In this document: positions 18,583 through 32,267 of the stretch, one piece after another | How the letters are laid out: every line of letters starts with the position of its first letter | Position numbering within the stretch: the stretch's first letter is position 1 | Notes under the pieces: model-generated | Seen by the model: the letters and a program-made list of their open reading frames with translations, nothing else | What the model was told of the DNA's origin: nothing | The model's database searches: none | DNA from: Pyropia haitanensis | Taxonomy: Eukaryota > Rhodophyta > Bangiophyceae > Bangiales > Bangiaceae | NCBI GenBank assembly: GCA_008729055.1 | Contig: SDUX01000078.1 | Span: forward strand, 1-64,000 | Direction of reading: 5' to 3' | DNA: 64,000 nucleotides | Translations under genes and position numbers: made by a program

Positions 18583-21500
18583 GCCGCTTCTTACCCACTT
18601 TTGCCCACTGTTGCCCACTTTTGCCCACTTTTGCGTGTACAGCAATGCTGCACGCGCTCCGGCGGCCGAATTGGCTCGCATCCTTTATTCCAGCCATACA
18701 TCCGCCCGCTCGACGTCCGAGGTTCCACCCGCACCGTCGTGCATGGGGTGGTTGGCCGACCCGTTTGTTGGCGCGTCCGTTGGATGCAACGAGTATTTTG
18801 TGGAGCGCCGGTTTCCACGTGTCAATTTTGTGGAATGCTTTTTGCCACGTGGGGGTCCCACAGCCAGGTGTGACGGTCGGCGACAAAAGTTCCGCCCTCA
18901 CACCGTCCACGCCAGTGTGACGGGCGGAACACGCAGTGGACAGTTTGGGTGGCGGGGCGCACTTTGTGGCCACTGTTGGACCACTTTCTGGCGACTTTCA
19001 CGTGAATTTTCTTTGCAGTTATGGAAACTCCTTGCCGCCAATTGCCCATTTGTGTCCCAATTTGGCCCCCTTTTCGCCCACTTTTTGCCCACTTCTTACC
19101 CACTTCCTACCCACTTTTGCCCACTTTTGCCCACTTTTGCCCACTTTTGCGTCTACAGCGATGCTGCACACGATCCGGCGGCCGAATTGGCGCGCATCCC
19201 TCATTCCAGCCATAGATCCACCCGCTCCATGTCCGAGGTTCCACCCGCACGGTCGTGCATGGGGTGGTCGGCCGCTTCTTACCCACTTTTGCCCACTGTT
19301 GCCCACTTTTGCCCACTTTTGCGTGTACAGCAATGCTGCACGCGCTCCGGCGGCCGAATTGGCTCGCATCCTTTATTCCAGCCATACATCCGCCCGCTCG
19401 ACGTCCGAGGTTCCACCCGCACCGTCGTGCATGGGGTGGTTGGCCGACCCGTTTGTTGGCGCGTCCGTTGGATGCAACGAGTATTTTGTGGAGCGCCGGT
19501 TTCCACGTGTCAATTTTGTGGAATGCTTTTTGCCACGTGGGGGTCCCCACAGCCAGGTGTGACGGTCGGCGACAAAAGTTCCGCCCTCACACCGTCCACG
19601 CCAGTGTGACGGGCGGAACACGCAGTGGACAGTTTGGGTGGCGGGGCGCACTTTGTGGCCACTGTTGGACCACTTTCTGGCGACTTTCACGTGAATTTTC
19701 TTTGCAGTTATGGAAACTCCTTGCCGCCAATTGCCCATTTGTGTCCCAATTTGGCCCCCTTTTCGCCCACTTTTTGCCCACTTCTTACCCACTTCCTACC
19801 CACTTTTGCCCACTTTTGCCCACTTTTGCCCACTTTTGCGTCTACAGCGATGCTGCACACGATCCGGCGGCCGAATTGGCGCGCATCCCTCATTCCAGCC
19901 ATAGATCCACCCGCTCCATGTCCGAGGTTCCACCCGCACGGTCGTGCATGGGGTGGTCGGCCGCTTCTTACCCACTTTTGCCCACTGTTGCCCACTTTTG
20001 CCCACTTTTGCGTGTACAGCAATGCTGCACGCGCTCCGGCGGCCGAATTGGCTCGCATCCTTTATTCCAGCCATACATCCGCCCGCTCGACGTCCGAGGT
20101 TCCACCCGCACCGTCGTGCATGGGGTGGTTGGCCGACCCGTTTGTTGGCGCGTCCGTTGGATGCAACGAGTATTTTGTGGAGCGCCGGTTTCCACGTGTC
20201 AATTTTGTGGAATGCTTTTTGCCACGTGGGGGTCCCACAGCCAGGTGTGACGGTCGGCGACAAAAGTTCCGCCCTCACACCGTCCACGCCAGTGTGACGG
20301 GCGGAACACGCAGTGGACAGTTTGGGTGGCGGGGCGCACTTTGTGGCCACTGTTGGACCACTTTCTGGCGACTTTCACGTGAATTTTCTTTGCAGTTATG
20401 GAAACTCCTTGCCGCCAATTGCCCATTTGTGTCCCAATTTGGCCCCCTTTTCGCCCACTTTTTGCCCACTTCTTACCCACTTCCTACCCACTTTTGCCCA
20501 CTTTTGCCCACTTTTGCCCACTTTTGCGTCTACAGCGATGCTGCACACGATCCGGCGGCCGAATTGGCGCGCATCCCTCATTCCAGCCATAGATCCACCC
20601 GCTCCATGTCCGAGGTTCCACCCGCACGGTCGTGCATGGGGTGGTCGGCCGCTTCTTACCCACTTTTGCCCACTGTTGCCCACTTTTGCCCACTTTTGCG
20701 TGTACAGCAATGCTGCACGCGCTCCGGCGGCCGAATTGGCTCGCATCCTTTATTCCAGCCATACATCCGCCCGCTCGACGTCCGAGGTTCCACCCGCACC
20801 GTCGTGCATGGGGTGGTTGGCCGACCCGTTTGTTGGCGCGTCCGTTGGATGCAACGAGTATTTTGTGGAGCGCCGGTTTCCACGTGTCAATTTTGTGGAA
20901 TGCTTTTTGCCACGTGGGGGTCCCCACAGCCAGGTGTGACGGTCGGCGACAAAAGTTCCGCCCTCACACCGTCCACGCCAGTGTGACGGGCGGAACACGC
21001 AGTGGACAGTTTGGGTGGCGGGGCGCACTTTGTGGCCACTGTTGGACCACTTTCTGGCGACTTTCACGTGAATTTTCTTTGCAGTTATGGAAACTCCTTG
21101 CCGCCAATTGCCCATTTGTGTCCCAATTTGGCCCCCTTTTCGCCCACTTTTTGCCCACTTCTTACCCACTTCCTACCCACTTTTGCCCACTTTTGCCCAC
21201 TTTTGCCCACTTTTGCGTCTACAGCGATGCTGCACACGATCCGGCGGCCGAATTGGCGCGCATCCCTCATTCCAGCCATAGATCCACCCGCTCCATGTCC
21301 GAGGTTCCACCCGCACGGTCGTGCATGGGGTGGTCGGCCGCTTCTTACCCACTTTTGCCCACTGTTGCCCACTTTTGCCCACTTTTGCGTGTACAGCAAT
21401 GCTGCACGCGCTCCGGCGGCCGAATTGGCTCGCATCCTTTATTCCAGCCATACATCCGCCCGCTCGACGTCCGAGGTTCCACCCGCACCGTCGTGCATGG

Positions 21501-24500
21501 GGTGGTTGGCCGACCCGTTTGTTGGCGCGTCCGTTGGATGCAACGAGTATTTTGTGGAGCGCCGGTTTCCACGTGTCAATTTTGTGGAATGCTTTTTGCC
21601 ACGTGGGGGTCCCACAGCCAGGTGTGACGGTCGGCGACAAAAGTTCCGCCCTCACACCGTCCACGCCAGTGTGACGGGCGGAACACGCAGTGGACAGTTT
21701 GGGTGGCGGGGCGCACTTTGTGGCCACTGTTGGACCACTTTCTGGCGACTTTCACGTGAATTTTCTTTGCAGTTATGGAAACTCCTTGCCGCCAATTGCC
21801 CATTTGTGTCCCAATTTGGCCCCCTTTTCGCCCACTTTTTGCCCACTTCTTACCCACTTCCTACCCACTTTTGCCCACTTTTGCCCACTTTTGCCCACTT
21901 TTGCGTCTACAGCGATGCTGCACACGATCCGGCGGCCGAATTGGCGCGCATCCCTCATTCCAGCCATAGATCCACCCGCTCATGTCCGAGGTTCCACCCG
22001 CACGGTCGTGCATGGGGTGGTCGGCCGCTTCTTACCCACTTTTGCCCACTGTTGCCCACTTTTGCCCACTTTTGCGTGTACAGCAATGCTGCACGCGCTC
22101 CGGCGGCCGAATTGGCTCGCATCCTTTATTCCAGCCATACATCCGCCCGCTCGACGTCCGAGGTTCCACCCGCACCGTCGTGCATGGGGTGGTTGGCCGA
22201 CCCGTTTGTTGGCGCGTCCGTTGGATGCAACGAGTATTTTGTGGAGCGCCGGTTTCCACGTGTCAATTTTGTGGAATGCTTTTTGCCACGTGGGGGTCCC
22301 CACAGCCAGGTGTGACGGTCGGCGACAAAAGTTCCGCCCTCACACCGTCCACGCCAGTGTGACGGGCGGAACACGCAGTGGACAGTTTGGGTGGCGGGGC
22401 GCACTTTGTGGCCACTGTTGGACCACTTTCTGGCGACTTTCACGTGAATTTTCTTTGCAGTTATGGAAACTCCTTGCCGCCAATTGCCCATTTGTGTCCC
22501 AATTTGGCCCCCTTTTCGCCCACTTTTTGCCCACTTCTTACCCACTTCCTACCCACTTTTGCCCACTTTTGCCCACTTTTGCCCACTTTTGCGTCTACAG
22601 CGATGCTGCACACGATCCGGCGGCCGAATTGGCGCGCATCCCTCATTCCAGCCATAGATCCACCCGCTCCATGTCCGAGGTTCCACCCGCACGGTCGTGC
22701 ATGGGGTGGTCGGCCGCTTCTTACCCACTTTTGCCCACTGTTGCCCACTTTTGCCCACTTTTGCGTGTACAGCAATGCTGCACGCGCTCCGGCGGCCGAA
22801 TTGGCTCGCATCCTTTATTCCAGCCATACATCCGCCCGCTCGACGTCCGAGGTTCCACCCGCACCGTCGTGCATGGGGTGGTTGGCCGACCCGTTTGTTG
22901 GCGCGTCCGTTGGATGCAACGAGTATTTTGTGGAGCGCCGGTTTCCACGTGTCAATTTTGTGGAATGCTTTTTGCCACGTGGGGGTCCCCACAGCCAGGT
23001 GTGACGGTCGGCGACAAAAGTTCCGCCCTCACACCGTCCACGCCAGTGTGACGGGCGGAACACGCAGTGGACAGTTTGGGTGGCGGGGCGCACTTTGTGG
23101 CCACTGTTGGACCACTTTCTGGCGACTTTCACGTGAATTTTCTTTGCAGTTATGGAAACTCCTTGCCGCCAATTGCCCATTTGTGTCCCAATTTGGCCCC
23201 CTTTTCGCCCACTTTTTGCCCACTTCTTACCCACTTCCTACCCACTTTTGCCCACTTTTGCCCACTTTTGCCCACTTTTGCGTCTACAGCGATGCTGCAC
23301 ACGATCCGGCGGCCGAATTGGCGCGCATCCTCATTCCAGCCATAGATCCACCCGCTCCATGTCCGAGGTTCCACCCGCACGGTCGTGCATGGGGTGGTCG
23401 GCCGCTTCTTACCCACTTTTGCCCACTGTTGCCCACTTTTGCCCACTTTTGCGTGTACAGCAATGCTGCACGCGCTCCGGCGGCCGAATTGGCTCGCATC
23501 CTTTATTCCAGCCATACATCCGCCCGCTCGACGTCCGAGGTTCCACCCGCACCGTCGTGCATGGGGTGGTTGGCCGACCCGTTTGTTGGCGCGTCCGTTG
23601 GATGCAACGAGTATTTTGTGGAGCGCCGGTTTCCACGTGTCAATTTTGTGGAATGCTTTTTGCCACGTGGGGGTCCCACAGCCAGGTGTGACGGTCGGCG
23701 ACAAAAGTTCCGCCCTCACACCGTCCACGCCAGTGTGACGGGCGGAACACGCAGTGGACAGTTTGGGTGGCGGGGCGCACTTTGTGGCCACTGTTGGACC
23801 ACTTTCTGGCGACTTTCACGTGAATTTTCTTTGCAGTTATGGAAACTCCTTGCCGCCAATTGCCCATTTGTGTCCCAATTTGGCCCCCTTTTCGCCCACT
23901 TTTTGCCCACTTCTTACCCACTTCCTACCCACTTTTGCCCACTTTTGCCCACTTTTGCCCACTTTTGCGTCTACAGCGATGCTGCACACGATCCGGCGGC
24001 CGAATTGGCGCGCATCCTCATTCCAGCCATAGATCCACCCGCTCCATGTCCGAGGTTCCACCCGCACGGTCGTGCATGGGTGGTCGGCCGCTTCTTACCC
24101 ACTTTTGCCCACTGTTGCCCACTTTTGCCCACTTTTGCGTGTACAGCAATGCTGCACGCGCTCCGGCGGCCGAATTGGCTCGCATCCTTTATTCCAGCCA
24201 TACATCCGCCCGCTCGACGTCCGAGGTTCCACCCGCACCGTCGTGCATGGGGTGGTTGGCCGACCCGTTTGTTGGCGCGTCCGTTGGATGCAACGAGTAT
24301 TTTGTGGAGCGCCGGTTTCCACGTGTCAATTTTGTGGAATGCTTTTTGCCACGTGGGGGTCCCCACAGCCAGGTGTGACGGTCGGCGACAAAAGTTCCGC
24401 CCTCACACCGTCCACGCCAGTGTGACGGGCGGAACACGCAGTGGACAGTTTGGGTGGCGGGGCGCACTTTGTGGCCACTGTTGGACCACTTTCTGGCGAC

Positions 24501-27500
24501 TTTCACGTGAATTTTCTTTGCAGTTATGGAAACTCCTTGCCGCCAATTGCCCATTTGTGTCCCAATTTGGCCCCCTTTTCGCCCACTTTTTGCCCACTTC
24601 TTACCCACTTCCTACCCACTTTTGCCCACTTTTGCCCACTTTTGCCCACTTTTGCGTCTACAGCGATGCTGCACACGATCCGGCGGCCGAATTGGCGCGC
24701 ATCCCTCATTCCAGCCATAGATCCACCCGCTCCATGTCCGAGGTTCCACCCGCACGGTCGTGCATGGGGTGGTCGGCCGCTTCTTACCCACTTTTGCCCA
24801 CTGTTGCCCACTTTTGCCCACTTTTGCGTGTACAGCAATGCTGCACGCGCTCCGGCGGCCGAATTGGCTCGCATCCTTTATTCCAGCCATACATCCGCCC
24901 GCTCGACGTCCGAGGTTCCACCCGCACCGTCGTGCATGGGGTGGTTGGCCGACCCGTTTGTTGGCGCGTCCGTTGGATGCAACGAGTATTTTGTGGAGCG
25001 CCGGTTTCCACGTGTCAATTTTGTGGAATGCTTTTTGCCACGTGGGGGTCCCCACAGCCAGGTGTGACGGTCGGCGACAAAAGTTCCGCCCTCACACCGT
25101 CCACGCCAGTGTGACGGGCGGAACACGCAGTGGACAGTTTGGGTGGCGGGGCGCACTTTGTGGCCACTGTTGGACCACTTTCTGGCGACTTTCACGTGAA
25201 TTTTCTTTGCAGTTATGGAAACTCCTTGCCGCCAATTGCCCATTTGTGTCCCAATTTGGCCCCCTTTTCGCCCACTTTTTGCCCACTTCTTACCCACTTC
25301 CTACCCACTTTTGCCCACTTTTGCCCACTTTTGCCCACTTTTGCGTCTACAGCGATGCTGCACACGATCCGGCGGCCGAATTGGCGCGCATCCCTCATTC
25401 CAGCCATAGATCCACCCGCTCCATGTCCGAGGTTCCACCCGCACGGTCGTGCATGGGGTGGTCGGCCGCTTCTTACCCACTTTTGCCCACTGTTGCCCAC
25501 TTTTGCCCACTTTTGCGTGTACAGCAATGCTGCACGCGCTCCGGCGGCCGAATTGGCTCGCATCCTTTATTCCAGCCATACATCCGCCCGCTCGACGTCC
25601 GAGGTTCCACCCGCACCGTCGTGCATGGGGTGGTTGGCCGACCCGTTTGTTGGCGCGTCCGTTGGATGCAACGAGTATTTTGTGGAGCGCCGGTTTCCAC
25701 GTGTCAATTTTGTGGAATGCTTTTTGCCACGTGGGGGTCCCCACAGCCAGGTGTGACGGTCGGCGACAAAAGTTCCGCCCTCACACCGTCCACGCCAGTG
25801 TGACGGGCGGAACACGCAGTGGACAGTTTGGGTGGCGGGGCGCACTTTGTGGCCACTGTTGGACCACTTTCTGGCGACTTTCACGTGAATTTTCTTTGCA
25901 GTTATGGAAACTCCTTGCCGCCAATTGCCCATTTGTGTCCCAATTTGGCCCCCTTTTCGCCCACTTTTTGCCCACTTCTTACCCACTTCCCCCACTTTTG
26001 CCCACTTTTGCCCACTTTTGCCCACTTTTGCGTCTACAGCGATGCTGCACACGATCCGGCGGCCGAATTGGCGCGCATCCCTCATTCCAGCCATAGATCC
26101 ACCCGCTCCATGTCCGAGGTTCCACCCGCACGGTCGTGCATGGGGTGGTCGGCCGCTTCTTACCCACTTTTGCCCACTGTTGCCCACTTTTGCCCACTTT
26201 TGCGTGTACAGCAATGCTGCACGCGCTCCGGCGGCCGAATTGGCTCGCATCCTTTATTCCAGCCATACATCCGCCCGCTCGACGTCCGAGGTTCCACCCG
26301 CACCGTCGTGCATGGGGTGGTTGGCCGACCCGTTTGTTGGCGCGTCCGTTGGATGCAACGAGTATTTTGTGGAGCGCCGGTTTCCACGTGTCAATTTTGT
26401 GGAATGCTTTTTGCCACGTGGGGGTCCCACAGCCAGGTGTGACGGTCGGCGACAAAAGTTCCGCCCTCACACCGTCCACGCCAGTGTGACGGGCGGAACA
26501 CGCAGTGGACAGTTTGGGTGGCGGGGCGCACTTTGTGGCCACTGTTGGACCACTTTCTGGCGACTTTCACGTGAATTTTCTTTGCAGTTATGGAAACTCC
26601 TTGCCGCCAATTGCCCATTTGTGTCCCAATTTGGCCCCCTTTTCGCCCACTTTTTGCCCACTTCTTACCCACTTCCTACCCACTTTTGCCCACTTTTGCC
26701 CACTTTTGCCCACTTTTGCGTCTACAGCGATGCTGCACACGATCCGGCGGCCGAATTGGCGCGCATCCCTCATTCCAGCCATAGATCCACCCGCTCCATG
26801 TCCGAGGTTCCACCCGCACGGTCGTGCATGGGGTGGTCGGCCGCTTCTTACCCACTTTTGCCCACTGTTGCCCACTTTTGCCCACTTTTGCGTGTACAGC
26901 AATGCTGCACGCGCTCCGGCGGCCGAATTGGCTCGCATCCTTTATTCCAGCCATACATCCGCCCGCTCGACGTCCGAGGTTCCACCCGCACCGTCGTGCA
27001 TGGGGTGGTTGGCCGACCCGTTTGTTGGCGCGTCCGTTGGATGCAACGAGTATTTTGTGGAGCGCCGGTTTCCACGTGTCAATTTTGTGGAATGCTTTTT
27101 GCCACGTGGGGGTCCCCACAGCCAGGTGTGACGGTCGGCGACAAAAGTTCCGCCCTCACACCGTCCACGCCAGTGTGACGGGCGGAACACGCAGTGGACA
27201 GTTTGGGTGGCGGGGCGCACTTTGTGGCCACTGTTGGACCACTTTCTGGCGACTTTCACGTGAATTTTCTTTGCAGTTATGGAAACTCCTTGCCGCCAAT
27301 TGCCCATTTGTGTCCCAATTTGGCCCCCTTTTCGCCCACTTTTTGCCCACTTCTTACCCACTTCCTACCCACTTTTGCCCACTTTTGCCCACTTTTGCCC
27401 ACTTTTGCGTCTACAGCGATGCTGCACACGATCCGGCGGCCGAATTGGCGCGCATCCCTCATTCCAGCCATAGATCCACCCGCTCCATGTCCGAGGTTCC

Positions 27501-30500
27501 ACCCGCACGGTCGTGCATGGGGTGGTCGGCCGCTTCTTACCCACTTTTGCCCACTGTTGCCCACTTTTGCCCACTTTTGCGTGTACAGCAATGCTGCACG
27601 CGCTCCGGCGGCCGAATTGGCTCGCATCCTTTATTCCAGCCATACATCCGCCCGCTCGACGTCCGAGGTTCCACCCGCACCGTCGTGCATGGGGTGGTTG
27701 GCCGACCCGTTTGTTGGCGCGTCCGTTGGATGCAACGAGTATTTTGTGGAGCGCCGGTTTCCACGTGTCAATTTTGTGGAATGCTTTTTGCCACGTGGGG
27801 GTCCCACAGCCAGGTGTGACGGTCGGCGACAAAAGTTCCGCCCTCACACCGTCCACGCCAGTGTGACGGGCGGAACACGCAGTGGACAGTTTGGGTGGCG
27901 GGGCGCACTTTGTGGCCACTGTTGGACCACTTTCTGGCGACTTTCACGTGAATTTTCTTTGCAGTTATGGAAACTCCTTGCCGCCAATTGCCCATTTGTG
28001 TCCCAATTTGGCCCCCTTTTCGCCCACTTTTTGCCCACTTCTTACCCACTTCCTACCCACTTTTGCCCACTTTTGCCCACTTTTGCCCACTTTTGCGTCT
28101 ACAGCGATGCTGCACACGATCCGGCGGCCGAATTGGCGCGCATCCCTCATTCCAGCCATAGATCCACCCGCTCCATGTCCGAGGTTCCACCCGCACGGTC
28201 GTGCATGGGGTGGTCGGCCGCTTCTTACCCACTTTTGCCCACTGTTGCCCACTTTTGCCCACTTTTGCGTGTACAGCAATGCTGCACGCGCTCCGGCGGC
28301 CGAATTGGCTCGCATCCTTTATTCCAGCCATACATCCGCCCGCTCGACGTCCGAGGTTCCACCCGCACCGTCGTGCATGGGGTGGTTGGCCGACCCGTTT
28401 GTTGGCGCGTCCGTTGGATGCAACGAGTATTTTGTGGAGCGCCGGTTTCCACGTGTCAATTTTGTGGAATGCTTTTTGCCACGTGGGGGTCCCCACAGCC
28501 AGGTGTGACGGTCGGCGACAAAAGTTCCGCCCTCACACCGTCCACGCCAGTGTGACGGGCGGAACACGCAGTGGACAGTTTGGGTGGCGGGGCGCACTTT
28601 GTGGCCACTGTTGGACCACTTTCTGGCGACTTTCACGTGAATTTTCTTTGCAGTTATGGAAACTCCTTGCCGCCAATTGCCCATTTGTGTCCCAATTTGG
28701 CCCCCTTTTCGCCCACTTTTTGCCCACTTCTTACCCACTTCCTACCCACTTTTGCCCACTTTTGCCCACTTTTGCCCACTTTTGCGTCTACAGCGATGCT
28801 GCACACGATCCGGCGGCCGAATTGGCGCGCATCCCTCATTCCAGCCATAGATCCACCCGCTCCATGTCCGAGGTTCCACCCGCACGGTCGTGCATGGGGT
28901 GGTCGGCCGCTTCTTACCCACTTTTGCCCACTGTTGCCCACTTTTGCCCACTTTTGCGTGTACAGCAATGCTGCACGCGCTCCGGCGGCCGAATTGGCTC
29001 GCATCCTTTATTCCAGCCATACATCCGCCCGCTCGACGTCCGAGGTTCCACCCGCACCGTCGTGCATGGGGTGGTTGGCCGACCCGTTTGTTGGCGCGTC
29101 CGTTGGATGCAACGAGTATTTTGTGGAGCGCCGGTTTCCACGTGTCAATTTTGTGGAATGCTTTTTGCCACGTGGGGGTCCCACAGCCAGGTGTGACGGT
29201 CGGCGACAAAAGTTCCGCCCTCACACCGTCCACGCCAGTGTGACGGGCGGAACACGCAGTGGACAGTTTGGGTGGCGGGGCGCACTTTGTGGCCACTGTT
29301 GGACCACTTTCTGGCGACTTTCACGTGAATTTTCTTTGCAGTTATGGAAACTCCTTGCCGCCAATTGCCCATTTGTGTCCCAATTTGGCCCCCTTTTCGC
29401 CCACTTTTTGCCCACTTCTTACCCACTTCCTACCCACTTTTGCCCACTTTTGCCCACTTTTGCCCACTTTTGCGTCTACAGCGATGCTGCACACGATCCG
29501 GCGGCCGAATTGGCGCGCATCCCTCATTCCAGCCATAGATCCACCCGCTCCATGTCCGAGGTTCCACCCGCACGGTCGTGCATGGGGTGGTCGGCCGCTT
29601 CTTACCCACTTTTGCCCACTGTTGCCCACTTTTGCCCACTTTTGCGTGTACAGCAATGCTGCACGCGCTCCGGCGGCCGAATTGGCTCGCATCCTTTATT
29701 CCAGCCATACATCCGCCCGCTCGACGTCCGAGGTTCCACCCGCACCGTCGTGCATGGGGTGGTTGGCCGACCCGTTTGTTGGCGCGTCCGTTGGATGCAA
29801 CGAGTATTTTGTGGAGCGCCGGTTTCCACGTGTCAATTTTGTGGAATGCTTTTTGCCACGTGGGGGTCCCCACAGCCAGGTGTGACGGTCGGCGACAAAA
29901 GTTCCGCCCTCACACCGTCCACGCCAGTGTGACGGGCGGAACACGCAGTGGACAGTTTGGGTGGCGGGGCGCACTTTGTGGCCACTGTTGGACCACTTTC
30001 TGGCGACTTTCACGTGAATTTTCTTTGCAGTTATGGAAACTCCTTGCCGCCAATTGCCCATTTGTGTCCCAATTTGGCCCCCTTTTCGCCCACTTTTTGC
30101 CCACTTCTTACCCACTTCCTACCCACTTTTGCCCACTTTTGCCCACTTTTGCCCACTTTTGCGTCTACAGCGATGCTGCACACGATCCGGCGGCCGAATT
30201 GGCGCGCATCCCTCATTCCAGCCATAGATCCACCCGCTCCATGTCCGAGGTTCCACCCGCACGGTCGTGCATGGGGTGGTCGGCCGCTTCTTACCCACTT
30301 TTGCCCACTGTTGCCCACTTTTGCCCACTTTTGCGTGTACAGCAATGCTGCACGCGCTCCGGCGGCCGAATTGGCTCGCATCCTTTATTCCAGCCATACA
30401 TCCGCCCGCTCGACGTCCGAGGTTCCACCCGCACCGTCGTGCATGGGGTGGTTGGCCGACCCGTTTGTTGGCGCGTCCGTTGGATGCAACGAGTATTTTG

Positions 30501-30971
30501 TGGAGCGCCGGTTTCCACGTGTCAATTTTGTGGAATGCTTTTTGCCACGTGGGGGTCCCCACAGCCAGGTGTGACGGTCGGCGACAAAAGTTCCGCCCTC
30601 ACACCGTCCACGCCAGTGTGACGGGCGGAACACGCAGTGGACAGTTTGGGTGGCGGGGCGCACTTTGTGGCCACTGTTGGACCACTTTCTGGCGACTTTC
30701 ACGTGAATTTTCTTTGCAGTTATGGAAACTCCTTGCCGCCAATTGCCCATTTGTGTCCCAATTTGGCCCCCTTTTCGCCCACTTTTTGCCCACTTCTTAC
30801 CCACTTCCTACCCACTTTTGCCCACTTTTGCCCACTTTTGCCCACTTTTGCGTCTACAGCGATGCTGCACACGATCCGGCGGCCGAATTGGCGGCGCATC
30901 CCTCATTCCAGCCATAGATCACCCGCTCCATGTCCGAGGTTCCACCCGCACGGTCGTGCATGGGGTGGTCG

Positions 30972-31581
30972 GCCGCTTCTTACCCACTTTTGCCCACTGT
31001 TGCCCCACTTTTGCCCCACTTTTGCGTGTACAGCAATGCTGCACGCGCTCCCGGCGGCCGAATTGGCTCGCATCCTTTATTCCAGCCATACATCCGCCGC
31101 TCGCGTCCGAGGTTCCACCCGCACCGTCGTGCATGGGGTGTTGGCCGACCCGTTTGGTTGGCGCGTCCGTTGGATGCAACGAGTATTTTGTGGAGCGCGC
31201 GTTTCCACGTGTCAATTTTGTGGGAATGCTTTTTGCCACGTGGGGGTCCCACCAGCCAGGTGTGACGGTCGCGACAAAAGTCCGCCCTCACACCGTCCAC
31301 GCCAGTGTGACGGGCGAACCGCAGTGGACGTTTTGGCCGCACTTTGTGGCCACTGTTCTTGCCCCTTCCATTTGGTCTAATTGCCCCTTTTTGCCCACTT
31401 TTTGCCCATTCTTACCCACTTCCTACCACTTTGCCCACTTTTGCCCACTTTTGCCCACTTTGCGTCTACAGCGATGCTGCACACGATCCGGCGGCCGAAT
31501 TGGCGCGCATCCTTCATTCCAGCCATAGATCCACCCGCTCGATGTCCGAGGTTCCACCCCACGGTCGTGCATGGGTGGTCG
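30972..31581 (+). repeat. Degenerate boundary monomer (copy 21) between A and B
   Basis: Only about 610 bp long, with more than a dozen single-base gains or losses (for example TGCCCCACTTTTGCCCC, GCTCCCGGCGG, GTTTGGTTGG, GAGCGCGCGTTTCC). A longer loss removes the sequence around 31345-31385, where the normal GTTGGACCAC...TTATGG part is replaced by CTTGCCCCTTCCATTTGG. The density of one-base errors looks like poorly corrected long-read consensus, though real decay is possible. Confidence 0.8.
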
Positions 31582-32267
31582 GCCGCTTCTCACCCACTTT
31601 TGCCCACTGTTGCCCACTTTTGCCCACTTTGCGTGTACAGCAATGCAGCACGCGCTCCGGCGGCCGAATTGGCTCGCATCCTTTATTCCAGCCATACATC
31701 CGCCCGCTCGACGTCCGAGCTTCCACCCGCACCGTCGTGCATGGGGTGGTTGGCCGACCCGTTCGTTGGCGCGTCCGTTGGATGCAACGAGTTTTTGTGG
31801 AGCGCCGGTTTCCACGTGTCAATTTTGTGGAATGGTTTTTGCCACGTGGGGGTCCCGACAGCCAGGTGTGACGGTCGGCGACAAAAGTTCCGCCCTCACA
31901 CCGTCCACGCCAGTGTGACGGGCGGAACGCGCAGGGACAGTTTGGGTGGCGGGGCGCACTTTGTGGCCACTGTTGGACCACTTTCTGGCGACTTTCACGT
32001 GAATTTTCTTTGCAGTTATGGAAAGTTCTTGCCCCCAATTGCCCATTTGTGTCCTAATTTGGCCCCCTTTTTGCCCACTTTTTGCCCACTTCTTACCCAC
32101 TTCCTACCCACTTGTGCCCACTTTTGCCCACTTTTGCCCACTTTTGCGTCTACAGCGATGCTGCACACGATCCGGCGGCCGAATTGGCGCGCATCCTTCA
32201 TTCCAGCCATAGATCCACCCGCTCGATGTCCGAGGTTCGACCCCCACGGTCGTGCATGCGGTGGTAG
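31582..32267 (+). repeat. Hybrid A/B monomer (copy 22)
   Basis: This copy mixes states. It is A-like in GGCTCGCATCC (31672) but B-like in CTTCTCACCC, AATGCAGCACG, CCGAGCTTCC, TCCCGACAG, CGCGCAGGGAC and GAAAGTTCTTGCC. It also has the private GAGTTTTTGTGG. It marks the transition from A to B. Confidence 0.85.

Larger units (their letters stand above)
17205..30971 (+). repeat. Satellite subfamily A block, 20 monomers
   Basis: Monomers start at 17205, 17895, 18583, 19271, 19960, 20648, 21337, 22024, 22713, 23401, 24087, 24776, 25465, 26152, 26840, 27529, 28217, 28906, 29594 and 30283. Diagnostic A states include GAGTATTTTGTGG, ATGCTTTTTGCC, TCCCACAG or TCCCCACAG, ACACGCAGTGG, AACTCCTTGCCGCC, CATCCCTCATTCC, GAGGTTCCACCCGC and CTTCTTACCC. 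Copies are nearly identical apart from 1-2 base indels (for example around 21979, 23329, 24010, 24078 and 25989) and a CCC/CCCC site. Confidence 0.95.

Noticed and set aside
22697..25114. 805-codon plus-strand open frame and many 330-460-codon frames across the satellite
   Set aside because: They are the satellite read through several copies; the monomer length is not a multiple of 3 and the frames appear on both strands. Translations are repeats of the same few segments with no domain. Stop-poor repeated DNA explains them.
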